A stretch of DNA of 6,480 nt, taken from positions 1 through 6,480 of the forward strand of contig JAEORY010000228.1 of assembly GCA_016840645.1 (NCBI GenBank), in the 5' to 3' direction. A program made the translations under genes and the position numbers. The notes under the pieces were generated by a model. It did no database searches, was not told the DNA's origin, and worked only from the letters and a program-made list of their open reading frames with translations. This DNA is from Candidatus Borrarchaeota archaeon. GTDB taxonomy: Archaea > Asgardarchaeota > Sifarchaeia > Borrarchaeales > Borrarchaeaceae. This document shows positions 5,919 through 6,480 of this stretch, piece by piece; within the stretch, counting starts at the first letter, position 1; the number at the start of each line of letters is the position of its first letter.

Positions 5919-6480
5919 ATGTCAACAGAAGAAAATGTTGTTGTAATAGAGTTACCATATACAGAAAGTGTAGCTTGCTATCTCGAAAAAAAGGGAAAGT
6001 ACTTATGGTCTTTTACATTTGTTAAAGACGGAGCAACGGTATTATTTAAAGGAAATATTCTCAACCCTGATCAAGATAAACTTATTGAATCAATTACAGA
6101 GAATATGGCGGATTATTTCTCGTCATATGGGATCTCAGGATTGAAAGCTGCAGTTAGTAAAATTTTAGATGTCATTGAAAATCCAGACAATTACACATGG
6201 CAGAACAGAGATGACATTGATATTCTTAATAAGATACCTAAAGACGCAGCAGAAATTACAGAAGAAAAAGAAACTCCTCTTACGGATATCAGTGTAACTG
6301 AAGAAACAAAAGAGACTCTTGTTGAAGTTGAAGAAATTGAAGAAACAGAAGAGCAGCTTTCAGAAACAATTGCAACACCCATAAGTAAAATCTCAGAAGA
6401 AAAGCCCGAACAGTTAATAAAAGAGATAGTAGTAGAGGGAGGAAAAACAACTCTTCAAATTCATGCGAGAAATCCAAATG
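5919..6480 (+). CDS. Unrecognised protein with Glu-rich linker (3' end beyond window)
   Basis: The frame is open from an in-frame TAA at 5883-5885 to the right edge. It gives 187 codons from the ATG at 5919, or four more from an ATG at 5907. Neither ATG has a Shine-Dalgarno motif; the TATA-like element at 5882-5889 suits a leaderless start at either. I do not recognise a family. Residues 1-105 look like a compact mixed alpha/beta domain: an N-terminal strand VVVIELP, aromatic strands YLWSFTFV and TVLFKGNIL, then helices around 53-69 and 74-87. Residues 111-165 are low-complexity and acidic, with 18 Glu, and rich in Thr and Ser, so probably disordered. From about 166 sequence of mixed composition resumes (a helix, then TTLQIHA as a strand), suggesting a second domain cut by the window edge. 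There is no signal peptide, membrane helix or metal-binding motif. It diverges from the hdr operon, which alone does not link the functions. Confidence 0.75.
   Translation, partial: MSTEENVVVIELPYTESVACYLEKKGKYLWSFTFVKDGATVLFKGNILNPDQDKLIESITENMADYFSSYGISGLKAAVSKILDVIENPDNYTWQNRDDIDILNKIPKDAAEITEEKETPLTDISVTEETKETLVEVEEIEETEEQLSETIATPISKISEEKPEQLIKEIVVEGGKTTLQIHARNPN

Noticed and set aside
6191..6477. Two reverse-strand frames rich in Ser, Val, Phe and Leu
   Set aside because: They are the complement of the Glu-rich linker codons of the plus-strand gene, which automatically give Ser/Phe/Leu runs; they are not membrane proteins.

Overview
The window is an AT-rich stretch carrying a compact three-gene operon for a soluble heterodisulfide-reductase-type (Hdr) electron-transfer complex on the minus strand. 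A Roadblock/LC7 gene lies downstream of it and an unrecognised gene diverges from it. The host is most likely an archaeon. Three lines of evidence point there: GGTG-type Shine-Dalgarno motifs, A-rich/TATA-like promoter elements upstream of both divergent genes, and HdrABC beside a stand-alone Roadblock/LC7 protein. That last combination, with the HdrA-MvhD fusion, makes me lean towards an Asgard lineage. This is inference from gene content, not proof; other uncultured archaea or some anaerobic bacteria remain possible.

Layout from left to right. (1) 1-420, minus: a Roadblock/LC7-domain protein starting at TTG, with its 3' end beyond the window edge. (2) 421-571: a gene-free gap with two symmetric sequence elements. 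(3) 572-1468, minus: hdrB, with two complete CCG modules. (4) 1478-2002, minus: hdrC, with two [4Fe-4S] motifs. (5) 2015-5521, minus: a giant hdrA with two HdrA FAD modules in tandem, an internal HdrA N-domain, a ferredoxin tail and a fused MvhD domain. (6) 5522-5918: the divergent intergenic region with candidate promoters and short repeats. (7) 5919 to the right edge, plus: an unknown protein with a small folded N-part and a Glu-rich linker.

How the genes work together (family knowledge plus inference). Transcription runs hdrA-hdrC-hdrB with gaps of 12 and 9 bases, and each downstream Shine-Dalgarno motif touches or overlaps the previous stop codon. The products should assemble into a cytosolic HdrABC-type complex. 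Electrons would enter at the MvhD [2Fe-2S] domain of HdrA, reach the flavins, and be passed through HdrC to the noncubane clusters of HdrB, where a disulfide-type acceptor is reduced. Ferredoxin could be reduced by the second branch of a flavin bifurcation. No hydrogenase, formate dehydrogenase or F420 subunit is encoded in the window, so the electron donor is unknown.

The most interesting object is the double HdrA. Its two FAD modules differ: the first keeps the inserted ferredoxin domain, and the second has lost it but carries the N-domain in front and the ferredoxin/MvhD tail behind.
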